Shown here one piece after another: positions 46,878-57,707 of a DNA stretch of 64,000 nucleotides. The DNA is from Gnetum montanum. Taxonomy: Eukaryota; Streptophyta; Gnetopsida; Gnetales; Gnetaceae. The stretch covers positions 55,267 to 119,266 of the forward strand of contig MNCI01002928.1 in the NCBI GenBank assembly GCA_015680685.1. Reading direction: 5' to 3'. The translations under genes were made by a program, and so were the position numbers. The notes under the pieces were generated by a model. The model was not told where the DNA came from and did not search any database. It saw nothing but the letters and a program-made list of their open reading frames with translations. Each line of letters begins with the position of its first letter. The first letter of the stretch is position 1.

Positions 46878-48015
46878 TGTAAGATTAGAAAACTTTGGTG
46901 CTAAAAAACTAAAGATTTTTGGTGAAACAAATTAACCTTGGATCCAATAGGCCTTGAGAAAAGGGATTTGAAACACCCTGGATGATCTTGCTGATCACCT
47001 AAGGACATAAAATTTGAAAATGATGTAAACTAATTTAACTAAAAATGCAAATCTTATGCCAAAGAGTACACAAAATGAAATTGGACTACACGAATAAAAT
47101 ACAAATTTTTATTATTGAAATAATAAAATGTTGCAGAAAATAGAGTTTAAATTGGTATAAGTTAATGTGTTTCCAATGTACAAGGAGCTAGGTAAAGGAT
47201 GCTTGATGCCCAAGAAAGCTGGTAGAGTATGTGTTGCAGTTAGCCTCACTTTTTGAAAGTTCCAAGCTATGCTCTTGAAGCTCCTTGGTGATCACTTTAG
47301 CACTAGATCCGCATTGTTGATTGTGAAATGGTTATTAAATTATGATGGTATGCATTGGAAGTTTTAATGTTTAGCTTAATGAAAAATGTCCAAAAGTCCT
47401 TTGAGTGTAGCATTCTCTAGTTTATAGAGGTTATTAATGGCTTGATTTATTACTAAAAAATTCTACCATGATTGCTAAATGTTGTAGGTGTTTGCAGGTC
47501 TTATATCCTAAGCGTATTTATTTAATTTGGCAAGTTTTGATGGTTTATATGATGGCTTAGCCATAAAATATGCTAGCCAATGTATCTTATGTTCATACTA
47601 GCATATTTGTCTTAAAGCCCAAAAAATTATAGGCTAACTATAGGTGGTTCTAGTATATAAATTACTATGGTTGTCACAAAAACACTAAAAAACCCAAATT
47701 TAGTGGTTCCTAAGGCATTTTTAGCCTTCCCAAGCCTAGGTACATGCATGGTATAGCTTTTGTCACTTGGAAAGTAAGGCAATCACAACTTATGAAGCAT
47801 TTTTTAGCTCCAATAAGTTAAAGTTTATGAGATTACAACCTATGAACTACAAATTTCACACTTTACAATAAAATTTTTCCTTAAGTTTAATGATGAAGGT
47901 TACAATGCTAGATGTTGGAAAAAAATAAGACAATTGTATCTACATTATTTTTACACCAAATTACAATGGATTTTGGCCACATGCCACAATCATGAATTTT
48001 CTTTGTGGTGTTTCA
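46878..48015 (-). mobile_element. 3' LTR of element I
   Basis: Minus strand TGAAACACCAC (48015) to CTTACA (46878). Start and preceding purine tract match element F (gtcaacaaagag...ccaatgaaacaccac). The LTR body differs from F, so it is a related but distinct family. Confidence 0.6.
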
Positions 48016-48426
48016 TTGGCCACTCTTTGTTGACATTTTGAGGATTGACCCAAGAGACATCGATAAAGATTGCAAAACATCATCGTAGGTCCATCGTCGA
48101 CATTTCCTCTTTGTGCTTTATTTTGTAGCTATCAAATTGTGATGAAGAGTGCTTGTGAGGATAAGATAAGGTTATGATGAGATGATATTTGATTGCAAGG
48201 GAATGGTCACAGGGGTTAACAATGGATTCCACATGTTGACATCATGGTTATGATATGGCAGTGACATGCTTGTTGATCGGTGTAGTCTTTGTGCTTTGTG
48301 CTTCAAAATAATGGTCATTTGGTAATGTTTGTTAGGAACCAACACTTTGCTCCAAGGGTTCTTTAACCATTAAGCTCCTTTATTTGCTTGTTTGGAGCCC
48401 TTGTTCTAAATTTTGGGCTTCATTGG
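48016..48426 (-). other. Polypurine tract and 3' internal end of element I
   Basis: Minus strand gtcaacaaagagtggccaa (48034-48016) is the purine tract. gatgtctcttgggtcaatcctc just before it matches the same place in F (gatgcctctcaggtagattcctc, 24659-24680). Nothing coding. 48422-48426 is the ATTGG target copy of D. Confidence 0.6.
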
Positions 48427-49261
48427 TGATGAGTGATAAGTACCCCCTACACCCAACTATATGAATTATGAGTGTTTACATGCAACCCAATTAAATTTTA
48501 TGGATGGAACTAGTTGTGCATATAGATCATTAAACATTGATTGTAGTTCATTGTCTTCCCACTTGGACTAGTGGTAGCTTTGTCATGTATGATTTAGTCC
48601 AAAGTGAGACATATGATTCTTGATGTTGTTCGGTCTTACGCTACTCCTATTAATAATAAATAAATCAATTATTTAAACTAATTAACAATAAAAAATAAAG
48701 TCTAAAATAGCCAACAAGAGATGAGTGTCCATTCCTAGCTTGTCGTACAAGTTTTGAACCCACATATCCACTACTGGGATTATCAAGCACTATGCTACTG
48801 TGTGAACTAAGCAATAATGCTGTTGGGATTACCAAGCAAATATGTATTTATGTTCAAAATTGGTTGTGATTATTCTACCAATTAATTAATGTGCATGAAA
48901 AGTAAATCTATGCTATTCCTAGTGTTGTAAGGTTTATAAGGAAAGCTTGTCTTTATTTCTATTTACACCGAAGTTTTTAGGTACATCAGTGCTCGAATAA
49001 AGATTTGTATACTTCTTAACTCCTAGTATGGACACTTAGAAAATATTCCAAGTGTTATGAAATCAAACTACAAGAACCTAGCTACACTACTAACTTCATG
49101 ATGTCATAAATGCAATTGGTGAGTGTGTATTTTATAGGCAAGATAGGACATTACGTCGACAGGGTCATGCCAATGCATTAAACCATGTATCAACATGACC
49201 GCATTAATGGGATCACATAGACGACATCAGGTCGATGCACCCTGAGAAAGATGTTTCATCA
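48427..49261 (-). mobile_element. 3' LTR of element D
   Basis: Minus strand TGATGAAAC (49261) to CTCATCA (48427). U3 carries GCATCGAC, GTCGTC, TGTTGATAC and GTCGACG motifs; TATA cctataaaata near 49140. Confidence 0.9.
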
Positions 49262-49526
49262 TACCCCCATGACTAAAGGAAAACTAATCCTCAAATAAAT
49301 AGAGGAACAAGTTTCCTTACAAAATTTTGGGAAGGCATGGGATTATTAATTAACTATAGACACACAACTAACACAACAAAAAATAGGTGCCCAAGTATAT
49401 AGATTTATAATTATTATAAAAATGTGGTATTTAGGACAACAAATTAAACACCATGAAAAAAAGTGACATCCTATGATGGCTTGAAGATAAGGAAGAAAAT
49501 CAAATAGTCCTAAGTGGTGGAGGTTC
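49262..49526 (-). other. LTR-proximal 3' sequence of element D
   Basis: tacccccatgactaaagg and ccttacaaaattttgg match element C at 16064-16115. It lies between the ORF-X stop and the LTR. No coding potential. Confidence 0.6.
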
Positions 49527-52297
49527 TTAAGGTTTCGAAGGACCTTCTCCTGGCTTTGATGTATGCAGTTGTTGAGGTGGTGGTTGTGGTTGTCCTATTA
49601 CAGCTACAACTTCTAGTGGAAGATGAAAAGCATCCAGTAATTCTTTTATCTTCTCCTCCTTACACCTAGGATCATACATAGTCCACACAGCTTCATCAAT
49701 GTGGGATGATATGGGAACATCCCAAGGATAGGGCATTACTAAGAACAACTCCTTGACATTGACAAACTAGGTAGCAGACTATTTGTGTTTGATATTGAAC
49801 ACCCTGAGTGCATTCTACACTCCTAGTAGTCATTCATTATCTTGGTTAGGTTCTTTGCTATTGATATTTGATAAGTGAACTTTTCCTTGAGAACCTTAAG
49901 TTCTGCATTTGCTATCTCAAGCTTCTACTTGATCTCTTTATGGTGCTTGAACGTTACCTTGTATAGAAGGTACAAGTTGGCCACTTGCTTCTCCAACTCT
50001 GACCTTGATCTTCCAATAGTTAGAATTATTAGTTTTGAGTAATAGAGGTTGGCAAGCTCCATGTACTTCATCATCTCCTTAATATATAGCTCCTTGAGGT
50101 GGATCTCAACTTTGTTGTATGTATTCAGTCCATAAAAAGATGGGCTTCCAAACATCACATCCTTGTTAGAACTACTAGAGGGTTTTATCCACCTTTGTTT
50201 TCACCAATTGGATGTGGTTTTTATTGATTTCCTTATGTAGGCCAACATTATCTCTATAATGGTTCTTGACCTTTTCAAATTGGGGGCCTTATTTTTCTAA
50301 GTAGTGATTTCAATGACAGACTTCTGGTGAAGGGCATACACTTCCTCCATTGAGAGATCTTGATTCTCTATAGTCAACCTCCCCAATTTAGTGTTCACCC
50401 TATAAAGTTACTCCTATTTCTATTGAATGAATTTAGCCATATGTTCTTTCTACATGTTGACATTTTATAGGTAATGATTCTCTTGGGTTAGCCTTATGTT
50501 CTCCTAGTGGTCTTCTAACATGTCATTTTGAATGTTGTAAGCGGTGGCATCAAAAAGGGCTTGGTCAAAGATTGTAGACTCCTTTGCATACTTAGCCTCT
50601 AAGGTTTTGCTAAAGTTGTTGGAAAGCTTCATCTCATGAGACTACTTGGCTGAGCATAATGGGATCAGTGAGGTGGGATCTGAGTTTACCAACTTTTTAG
50701 CTAAGCGTTAAATCTTAAATCAAGTTGTTTCTAGTTGGGAATTGGCAATAAATACCTTGCCTTTAACCTCAAGAAGATTTGACTAGTTTGCTAAAATGGT
50801 TTTTGAGATATCAAATATACCCGAAATCAATTTCCTAGTTTCTACCAGTTAGTCTAGCAACTCTTCATGCTAGTCTACACTGAATCTTCTACTTGGTGCT
50901 CTTGCAGACACTTGCATTTCTCTAAGTGCAGCAACATCAAGTATATATGTCGTAGGGGCATTGTTTGCATCAGCCACTCTATCAGCTACCACCTTTGTCA
51001 CTGTCTTCTATCCTTGGTGCTACATCACTAGAATAGTTACCTCCTCACCCTCCTCCAAATGCATCGAAAAGGTAGTGATGTTTTCAAAGATATCTAGGAA
51101 TTTATGCTATTAGGAGAGAGATACCGTTACCTCTCAGGTGCTTGGATTTAATTTTTTAGGCACCTGCATTATTTAAATAGATAACATTGGCGCTAAACCC
51201 TCCATCCTACAGATAGATTGTGCTACCTCCTTGAGATGACTCAACATTGGTCTATAAATGAAGGGTTCACCACCACTTAGTCTTGCCTACTATTAATGTA
51301 GGATTTGCTCATAGGGTTTGCACATGTGCTCAATGGTAGCACAGGACTTCGATGTTGATTGCTGAAGAATGGATGGTGGTGGCAGCTGCTCCTCTTTGAT
51401 CACCTTGGCAAAGACTTTGTCCTTTATCATTTTTTCCCAAGAGGTGGAAGGAGCATGTCTGATATTATCATTGGAATAGTGAGCTATTCCTCCCCTTCTA
51501 CATAATTTTTAGATGAAACATGGAAAGGAAAGTACCTTCCTTTCACATTCATTTTCTTTAATTCACTTCTTGATCTCCAAATAGATTAGCTGTGGAAGGT
51601 TGACAAGGAATTTTTTGTTGAGAGTAGCACATGCATGGGCAAAGAAGGCTATTATCTTATTGGGCCTCACCATTGGATTGAGGTGGTAGGTCACCATCTT
51701 AAAGTATGCATTCTCTACCATCATGAGTGTACCAAACTTCTTACGATCAACACTGTAACATCGCTAAGCCCACTCCTTCTTAACCTTAGGGTCCACTTGT
51801 GTTGAAATCTCTAATAAGATTCTTCTAATTTCTAGAAACCTAACGACCTTAGAAATGGCCTTCATCAAGTAGGATAGAGAAATGTCCTTGATCTTCACTA
51901 TGGCATCATCTTGTTTGTTGTTCTAGAAGAGGTATGTGGTCTAGAGTTATGTTTTGACATCCTATGTTGAAAAGTCTAGGAAAGATCCAAAGTTTAGTTT
52001 GAAAAGAGCTATATTTTGGATCTTCATAGACCCAATTTTCCTCAAACAGGCCTCCATTAGAGTGACATCAAGGTTAGGTCTAGGTCCAAACATCTCATCT
52101 CAGTGGGGCTACTCTATTTTAGCTTCTCGAATCTATCAAATAGATTCCACTTCAAGGTTTCCACAAAGAGGTCTCGTTGCATGTGTCTCTACTGCTTGCT
52201 CCTGGGGTTGATCCTATATGCCCCTTCTAGTTTTAGGATGCTTGTTCCTTAGTTGGGATGGTTCTTCTTTCTGTGAATGCTTTATTCTTGGGACCAT
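49527..52297 (-). pseudogene. ORF-X of element D: long decayed extra reading frame, function unknown
   Basis: From ATG 52297-52295 (MVPRIKHSQKEEPSQLRNK) one frame can be followed to about 49800, with thirty or more nonsense codons but no net shift over some 790 codons. One indel then leads to the last piece, ending at 49527. Regions: a basic N-terminus; a globular part at about codons 90-260 with SYLMKAISKVVRFLEIRRIL, MVENAYFKMVTYHLNP and VLSFPCFI-KLCRRGGI; a middle part (LPPPSILQQSTSK, LVETRKLISGIFDISKTIL); then coiled-coil-like Glu/Lys-rich stretches (KNKAPNLKRSRTIIEIML, RSRSELEKQVANLYLLYK); and a Pro/Gln-rich end (VIGQPQPPPQQLHTSKP). It sits at the env-like ORF3 position of Athila elements, yet I see no signal peptide or membrane helix. 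The LSFPCFI..LC pattern faintly recalls plant transposon-associated ORF domains. Identity is open. Confidence 0.6.
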
Positions 52298-52575
52298 CTG
52301 TGATCACAACATGACCAAGGATTAGCCTTTAATGTGTAACTTAGAATTTGTCTCTTGGATTAGTTATAGTTGGCTAAGTTGTGATCATGGTAGATTAGTC
52401 ATTTTAATATTATTTTATTTTAATGTCTACCAGAGTTCATTGGGATGGTTTAACTTTCATAAATTAGTAATTTTAATGTTTTTTGATTAGTTAAACCTCA
52501 TGGGAGTTAGAAAGTTTTCAAAAAAAAATTCATTGGAAACCTAAGGTTTATGGTCCTCACAATGTAGATCTTACC
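52298..52575 (-). other. Probable 5'-UTR intron before ORF-X
   Basis: Donor atcagag/gtaagatc near 52575 and acceptor tgatcacag/ATG at 52298, placing the start codon at once after the splice. The 3' half (cacaacttagccaac...gagacaaattc) is conserved in E (45208-45246, followed by gattgcag) and C (about 16545-16500), so the splice region is older than the ORF-X arrangement. Confidence 0.5.
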
Positions 52576-52718
52576 TCTGATAGTATATGAACAAAGAATG
52601 AGGTGAATCAAACAAGCAGTTTGAAAGTTATGGGATTTGGAAGGTTTTGGGCTCTAAAAAATTACAAAAACTCATCTTATGTTTGAAGCAAATGGTAGAA
52701 ATTTTCAAAGTGTTGTGG

Positions 52719-52815
52719 TATTTATAGAATTTTGAGGTTGCATCAATGGAGTCCAGTATACAAGGTCACATTGACATGAGGGGCTACATCAATAGGATCC
52801 CACTGACATGACCAA
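52719..52815 (-). promoter_or_regulatory. TATA box and U3-like motif cluster upstream of ORF-X
   Basis: Minus strand ctataaata at 52727-52719. Upstream, within 90 bases, lie tgacatg-type motifs, cctattgatgtag, cccctcatgtcaatg and tccattgatgcaacc, closely like the D LTR U3 (ccatcgatgcaatc, catgaccccattgacat). Element E, aligned across this region, lacks the segment. It suggests a second transcription start inside D. Confidence 0.5.
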
Positions 52816-52829
52816 AGATAAAAATTTTC

Positions 52830-54279
52830 ACTTTGAAAATTAGCAAGAAAATAAAGAATTTTTGAGCAAAATTAAAGTCCATAGAGACCCAAAAAGGCCA
52901 TCAACATGAAGAAATGCTTGAAGAGGGCTAGAAAATTCACAAAGAGAACTTTGCATTAGGAGAATGATGGGGAAACTTAAAAGAGTGCAAAATTGGATGT
53001 AACCAATGTGTAGCATGAAAGATTTGAATGTGAAAATGGCTAAGGATAAGGAACTTAACTAGCCTAACCAAGAGGTATGCAAGTGGATCCTTCCCATAGT
53101 AGGCTCATACCTTTAATGCCCTTGCATGTCCTCAAACCAAGGAGTCTATGGACCCCATGGATGATTAATGGTTGTGGAAAGTTAAGGACTAAATCCCGTA
53201 AGAATGTACTTAAGAATTTTGAAATATCAAACTAAGACATTGAATAAAACATGAAAAACTAGTAGTGAGGTGAATGATGGGAAGCATAGGTGGATGAGAT
53301 AGAGAGTGAAATGGAGTCCTGTATCGTGGTCACATGAAGTCTATTGTGGATTTCATGGTCAATATGACCTGATAACATTCATCCTTAATCCAAATCAAAT
53401 CCAACTACTTTTAGTAACTTCGCATTTACACTCCAAGACTAGCATACCCCCTCAAGACACAAGAGCATCCCCATAGATCAATCACCATTCCTAAAAGAAA
53501 AGAAAAGAGAATTAGGATGTGAGATGGACCTTAGTTAGAGGGGACCTTCAGGCATGTGAACATGGCTTTCTAGTCCCATAACCAATGTTGGTGGCCTATT
53601 ATTTTGTCTAAGGGACGTGCTTTGAATTTTCATTATTTTTTTGAATTTTATATTTTTATTTATTTTTTATGGGAACCACACCGTCCAAAGACTTGTTAGA
53701 TTCATGTTATTGGTTGATAGTGAAATGGTGAGAAATCCATGAAAACACTCATGCACCTAAGAAGGTAAGTAAGTATAGAGAATATCAAATCCCCTTAAAG
53801 TCACAACCTTGTCTATCCATTGAATTCTTCCCAAGTTTGGAAACTACCAAGTCATAGGTTTGTTATAAGTTTCATTAAGGAAGGGACCTCATATTTCCAA
53901 AACAAGGAAAACCATAGAATTTTTTTGTTTGGATGGGTGGATGATGTGGACTCAACACCTATTATCATGAAAAAAAACCATGTCTTAGTTATCAATAACA
54001 AAATTCAAAGATAGAATTCAAACATTAGCAATCAAATAGCATTATAGTACAAACCACCATCAATTAACAGCTACAGTTGCACTTAGTCTTTGCAGCAATA
54101 TAGAAAAACAAACAAAAATAAGAAAAACATTAGAAAATTTAAACCAAATAAAGTAAAATATTGAAGAAAGTGTAAAATATTTAAGAAAGAGAATGTATTA
54201 AGAATAATGTAAAACAAAAAAGTGGAAAAGCACTTATTAGCTCTTGATTTAGAATGATGGATCTCCCCCATGACTAAGT
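52830..54279 (-). other. 3' non-coding module of element D
   Basis: The counterpart of E 43451-45200 and of C 17415-16600 plus 26880-26346. Landmarks on the plus strand: aaggagtctatggacccc (53138), atgggaaccacaccgtcc (53669) and ctcccccatgactaagttc (54264). No gene seen; the frame at 53820-54014 is an antisense chance frame. Confidence 0.6.
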
Positions 54280-54720
54280 TCATGGCTAGGACAAGAACTA
54301 ATAGGTGGGTTGGCTGGTTTCATGCATCTTTTAAATAGTTTTGTACTTCCATTTCCAAGCCACTAGGTGTTTTTTTTGTTTAGTGGCTACTATATAGACT
54401 ACTATTGCTCACACACTTATTCCTTATCTTTGCGATGGGTTGGTATAGAGGTTGTATTAATATGTTAAACTTTTCACCCTCAATTACATCCTTTATCATT
54501 ATTGGTGATGCATGGAGGTTTCTATCTCTTCATAGTGATAGGTTTATCTTTTATGTATTGTGTTGGAGTGGTAATGGTTGTTGGATTTTGCATATAATTA
54601 AGAGACATCATTTTTATGAGGAAGGATGTTGCACCAGATTGGCTTTATGCTAGTTTGGATGAGGCAGTAGGTCTACAAGTTTTGTGCTTACATGTGGAAA
54701 TTATCCTAAAGAAAGGACAT
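54280..54720 (-). pseudogene. Protease remnant of element D
   Basis: Sequence such as agccactaggtg...gtggctactatatag (54357-54400) matches element C at 29993-30035, in the protease/RT spacer, after which D jumps to post-integrase sequence at about 54275. No intact DSG motif was found. It marks the left edge of the pol deletion. Confidence 0.5.
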
Positions 54721-54759
54721 GTTCAAAGCTATGGTTGAGATCCACTAGAATTCTAATTT

Positions 54760-56741
54760 TTGTGTATGTTCACATCATAAGTGGCATTATTCCTTTGATG
54801 TTCTGATGTTGAATCTTCCTATGTTGTTGGCAATGGCATGTGATGGAGGCAAGTATGAGAATGTTGAGAAGGTGACAAAGGACAAGAGGGGTGAGGTGGT
54901 GATCCCATAGAAGATGTTGTGGGTTGATGATATTCGGAAGAATGGCAGTAGTGATTTGAGGTAGAGGAAGTAGAACTAGTTTGGAAAATAGGTCATTGAA
55001 CATAATATTTGTATAGATCCGGCTAGCAATAAGGGTAATGTTGGTTTGATGATAGCCTACCCCATGACTGTGGGTTTTGTCACTATGGTTGATGATAGTG
55101 ATGAGGCTAGTAAGCAGTCTCATTAGGATAGTATGGTTGGTTGTAGGATTGTCTATAATTACCTTGTGAACGAGGTAGTTTCTTAGGCATTTGCTTTTGA
55201 ATGAACTTGGAGTTCAAAGCAAAAGTCCAATACTCATGTAGATGTAACATAACTAGGTAATAACTCTTTGGATTGTCATATAGGCAGATGTCACATCATT
55301 CATCATCTTTGGTGGTTAACTCTATAGCCTCTTTTTCTACAGTCATTTTTCCTTTTTTCCAATAAGTGTTCCTACTAGTTTCTTAGTTATTTTTCCTCTT
55401 CTTGTTTTGATCACTTGATTTCCAATGTGTTACTCTCTCCTCTATGGTTTTTACGTAAGTTGTAAATTTTTCATTCATCAACTTCCACATATTATCTATC
55501 CTTACTTCAAGCTCATCGATAGACTTTTGTATTGGCAAAGTTTTTTATAAAATCACCTCATCGAGAGCTACCTCTTTTTCCTCATCATAGATATGAATCC
55601 TCTTTTTTTGAAGAGTTGGATCCTGCTTATATTCCTTTACATTCTCTCGTTTACATATCTCTCCTTCTTTTGCCACCCACTCAATTAGCCTTTGTATCTG
55701 ATGGGCTTTCAATTCATATAATTGACCTTGGGCATACATCTCAAGAGTCTCTCTCATTTGATTACGAAGCCCATCTATGATGTGGAAGTTGCTAGTTTTG
55801 AGAGAAATCATGGTTAGGACATCTATGCAGTAGCGAATAGTATCTATCCAAGGCCACATCCAAGGGTTCATGATTTTCTTACTTCCATCCTTGGATTTGT
55901 TTTCTTAGGTTGGACACTTTTGCATAGGTTTGGTATTTTTCATTGAAGAGTTCTAGCATTGTGGATCATTGATGAATTGAATTTGGTTTCAACAATCTAT
56001 ACCAACTTTTAGCTTCATCTACTAGTGTCCTAGGAAAGAGCTTAAGCTTTTTCCACTTATGTTCAATTTTTTGAAGGCATAGACATAATGGAAGTCTTGT
56101 AAGTAATTTTGTGGATTAGAGTTATAGCCTTCCATAAAATTAGGAATGTTTATATCAAGCCATTTGATGTGGTTGTCCTTTTGATGCCTTTGGGATATTT
56201 GAACTACCTCTCAAATTTGTGTCAGATCCCTAGTAGCCAACAAGGGTTCATCTGTATCAGACACATCATGGTGATAATCTATATTTATATTTGTTTGATT
56301 GTGATGGTCTTGTCTATGCTCATTTTGATGTCTTTGATTTTGCTTTTGGGTTCAATTTTTATCTTGATCTTGATCCCATAGTAGAGCTCTATCTCTATAC
56401 CTATGTTCATCTTCATTAGAACTAGACATTGAAGAGGAGGAGGAAGATGAGGAACTAAGAGAATTGCCATGGATCTTATATCATTCTCCATGGTCCCTTG
56501 ATTTATCTTTTCTAGGTTTAGAGATGGTCCTAGGCCTTGAGGCCCTCCTTATTCTAGGACTTTCTCCATCTCCTCTAGGATTGTTTGTATTAATTGAACA
56601 TAGTCCTTGCATGTAGTAAGAATGGAAATGAGCATATGAAACCCTTACATGAGGTTGTTTACTCTAATTCTCTTCAATATAGAACTTATCATTTCTCCTA
56701 TGAGTGTTCTCATCATACTTGGTCATATGTGAAGAAGACAT
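54760..56741 (-). pseudogene. Gag, element D
   Basis: Start ATG 56741-56739 (MSSSHMTKYDENTHRRNDKF). N-terminal acidic/serine patch at about 56440; gag core at 56260-55750, with FHIIDGLRNQMRETLEMYAQGQLYELKAHQIQRLIEWV in the open piece 55871-55545. A coiled Lys/Glu segment follows, then a knuckle relic CDICLYDNPKSYY at about 55292-55254, where the metal-binding His is Asn and the last Cys is Tyr. The C-terminus is Pro/His-rich. Many stops. A packaging function would be impaired even before the stops. Confidence 0.8.
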
Positions 56742-56833
56742 GGTTTTAACATGTGACTTAATATTTTCTAAAAGATAAATTGTTAACACCTTCATAGCAA
56801 TGTTTATGATACAACTAATCTAGATAACTAGCA

Positions 56834-56855
56834 TCATCCTTGGCAACAGTGCCAA
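56834..56855 (-). promoter_or_regulatory. Primer-binding site, tRNA-Asp type (element D)
   Basis: Minus strand ttggcactgttgccaaggat after the LTR end CTCATCA: the best-kept tRNA-Asp-like site in the window. Confidence 0.8.
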
Positions 56856-57702
56856 TGATGAGTAGTGAGTACCCCCTACGCTCAACCATACAAATTACAA
56901 GCATTCACTCATAACCTAATTGAATTCTATGTATGGAACTAGTTGTGCATCTAGATCATTAAGCATTGATCATAGTTTGTTGTCTTCTCACTTGGAGTAG
57001 TGGTAGCTTCATCATGTATGGTTTAGTCCAAAGGGAGGCATATGATTCTTGATGTTTTTCAGCCTTATGCTACTCTCATTGATAATAAAGAAATCAATTA
57101 TTAAAACTAATTAACAATAGAAAGAGAAAGTTTAAAGTAGCCAATGGGTGATGAGTTTTTGTTCCTAGTCTCTTGTACACATCCTGAACCCACGTATCCA
57201 CTATTGGGATTACCAAGCATTATACTACTAGGAGAACCAAGCAATAATGTTGCTGGGATTACTAAGTGAATACATGTTTATGCTCAAAAGTAGTCACACT
57301 CATTCTGCCAATTGATTAATGTGCATGGAAATGTAAAGATTAACTAAGTACATGAAACGTAAAATTCTGCAAGGTTTATTAAGAAAGCTTGCCTTTATTA
57401 TCATTGACATTGAAGTGTCCAAGTACATCAATGCTTGAATAAAGATCTATACACTTCTTAACTCCTATTGCAGGTACTTAGAAACTATTCTAAGTATTAT
57501 GAAATCAAACTGCAAGAACCTAGCTACACTACTAACTTCACAATGCCATAAATGCAACTGGTGAGTGTGTATTTATAGGCAAGACATGACACAATGTCAA
57601 TGGGGTCATGTTAATGCATCAAACCATGCGTTGATGCAACCACATCGATGGGATTGCATCGATGGAATCTTGTCGATGTACCTTGAAAAAGATGCTTCAT
57701 TA
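56856..57702 (-). mobile_element. 5' LTR of element D
   Basis: Minus strand TAATGAAGC (57702; expected TG worn to TA) to CTCATCA (56856). U3 motifs: ACATCGACAAG, CCATCGATGCAAT, CCATCGATGTGG, GCATCAACGCATG; TATA cctataaatac near 57580. Confidence 0.9.
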
Positions 57703-57707
57703 ATTGG

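Larger units (their letters stand above)
48427..57702 (-). mobile_element. Element D: Athila-like element with gag, no pol, and a separate long ORF-X unit
   Basis: LTRs 48427-49261 (3') and 56856-57702 (5') are flanked by perfect ATTGG (48422-48426, 57703-57707). Reading leftwards: PBS, gag (56741 to about 54760), a protease remnant (54720-54280), then directly the post-integrase 3' module. RT, RNase H and INT are thus removed as one block compared with C. After the module comes a promoter-like segment (52815-52719), a probable 5'-UTR intron, and a decayed 920-codon ORF-X (52297-49527). Complete in length (9276 bases) but non-autonomous. Confidence 0.85.

Noticed and set aside
49527-52297. 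ORF-X as a typical retroviral-type envelope gene
   Set aside because: The position fits Athila ORF3, but I see neither a signal peptide nor a transmembrane helix; the sequence is basic, coiled-coil-like and Pro/Gln-rich at its end.
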